Assembly: GCA_002685115.1 (NCBI GenBank)
Contig: NYWQ01000069.1
Coordinates: 1-5,549, forward strand
DNA: 5,549 bases
Origin: Flavobacteriales bacterium
GTDB lineage: Bacteria > Bacteroidota > Bacteroidia > Flavobacteriales > UBA7430
Reading direction: 5' to 3'
Within the stretch, counting starts at the first letter, position 1; every line of letters starts with the position of its first letter. The notes beneath the pieces are model-generated. The model was given only the letters and a program-made list of their open reading frames with translations, ran no database searches and was not told the origin of the DNA. Shown in pieces: positions 5,414 to 5,549 of this stretch. Both the position numbers and the translations under genes were made by a program.

Positions 5414-5484
5414 ATCCTTCCAAAAGCGGTTCGAATTAGAACCAACAAGGGGAGCCTTATAGATCAGGTTATTTTTAAAAATAA
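5414..5484 (+). repeat. Intergenic repeat, copy 4 (3' hairpin broken)
   Basis: It starts ATCCTTCCAAAAGCGG. GGTTC (5428-5432) and GAACC (5439-5443) form the hairpin with loop GAATTA instead of GAACGA. CAAGGGGAGCC lies at 5446-5456. The inner TTATTTTTAAAAATAA palindrome is intact, but the outer TGACCT arm is replaced by CTTGACAGCT, so the final terminator stem is lost. The upstream terminator and linker are present. Confidence 0.88.
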
Positions 5485-5520
5485 CTTGACAGCTATTTCT
5501 TTTTTAAAACTCAAATAATC

Positions 5521-5528
5521 TATATTTG
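5521..5528 (+). promoter_or_regulatory. -7 promoter box for a gene beyond the window
   Basis: TATATTTG matches TAnnTTTG exactly. The nearest upstream TTG (5486-5488, part of TTGACA) is 32 bases away, too far for a normal -33 element, so the promoter is only half supported. If real, transcription would start near 5535 and run rightward out of the window. Confidence 0.35.
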
Positions 5529-5549
5529 ATAAACTAATACGTCTTAACC

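Noticed and set aside
1013..5484. Repeat copies as integron attC sites
   Set aside because: No RYYYAAC/GTTRRRY core pair frames the copies and no integrase is in the window. The interior rather than the ends is conserved, the opposite of attC.
1013..5484. CRISPR array
   Set aside because: Copies are 234 to about 3000 bases apart with genes between them; there are no regular spacers and no cas genes.

Overview
The window looks like chromosomal DNA of a marine or environmental member of the Bacteroidota, most likely Flavobacteriales. The DNA is AT-rich. Genes lack Shine-Dalgarno sequences and have A/T-rich leaders. Three TAnnTTTG boxes (the Bacteroidota -7 promoter element) lie in upstream regions. 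The proteins are typical of the group: a short Crp/Fnr regulator, a 'GCTD...DDGSC' segment, a 'DSWGDGWGG' segment, a fasciclin domain, and the remains of a type IX secretion (T9SS) C-terminal tail.

Layout. All four substantial genes are on the + strand. (1) At 1-330 there is a short protein-like fragment at the left edge, AT-rich DNA, and a good promoter. (2) 331-1002 encodes a YiiX-type (C92) papain-like lipoprotein. (3) 1003-1409 has no gene. It holds two copies of a repeat family and a terminator. (4) 1410-1982 encodes a Crp/Fnr-family regulator; the longer frame from 1317 starts inside a repeat and is probably wrong. (5) 2057-4087 encodes a large secreted Kazal/fasciclin protein. An in-frame TAG cuts off a 34-codon T9SS-like tail that is intact up to TAA at 4190-4192. 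(6) 4193-4406 holds a terminator and the third repeat copy. (7) 4407-5258 encodes a CPBP (Abi) intramembrane metalloprotease. (8) 5259-5549 holds a small inverted-repeat element, a terminator, the fourth repeat copy, and a promoter-like -7 box for a gene beyond the window.

Two observations stand out. First, a repeat family occurs four times in 4.5 kb, always in the same orientation and always between genes. Three copies form a composite unit of about 120 bp: a GCCACTC/GAGTGGC terminator, a conserved linker, a GGTTC-N6-GAACC hairpin, a CAAGGGGAGCC box, and a second terminator-like hairpin. The result resembles a cassette row, [gene(s)-terminator-repeat]n, with unrelated single genes between copies, but no integrase or attC core is visible. 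Second, the surface protein is interrupted by an amber codon exactly before its sorting tail. As read, it would be exported by Sec but not anchored by T9SS, unless the stop is read through or is a sequencing error.

No shared pathway links the four genes. They look like an accessory mixture of envelope and surface functions plus one regulator.
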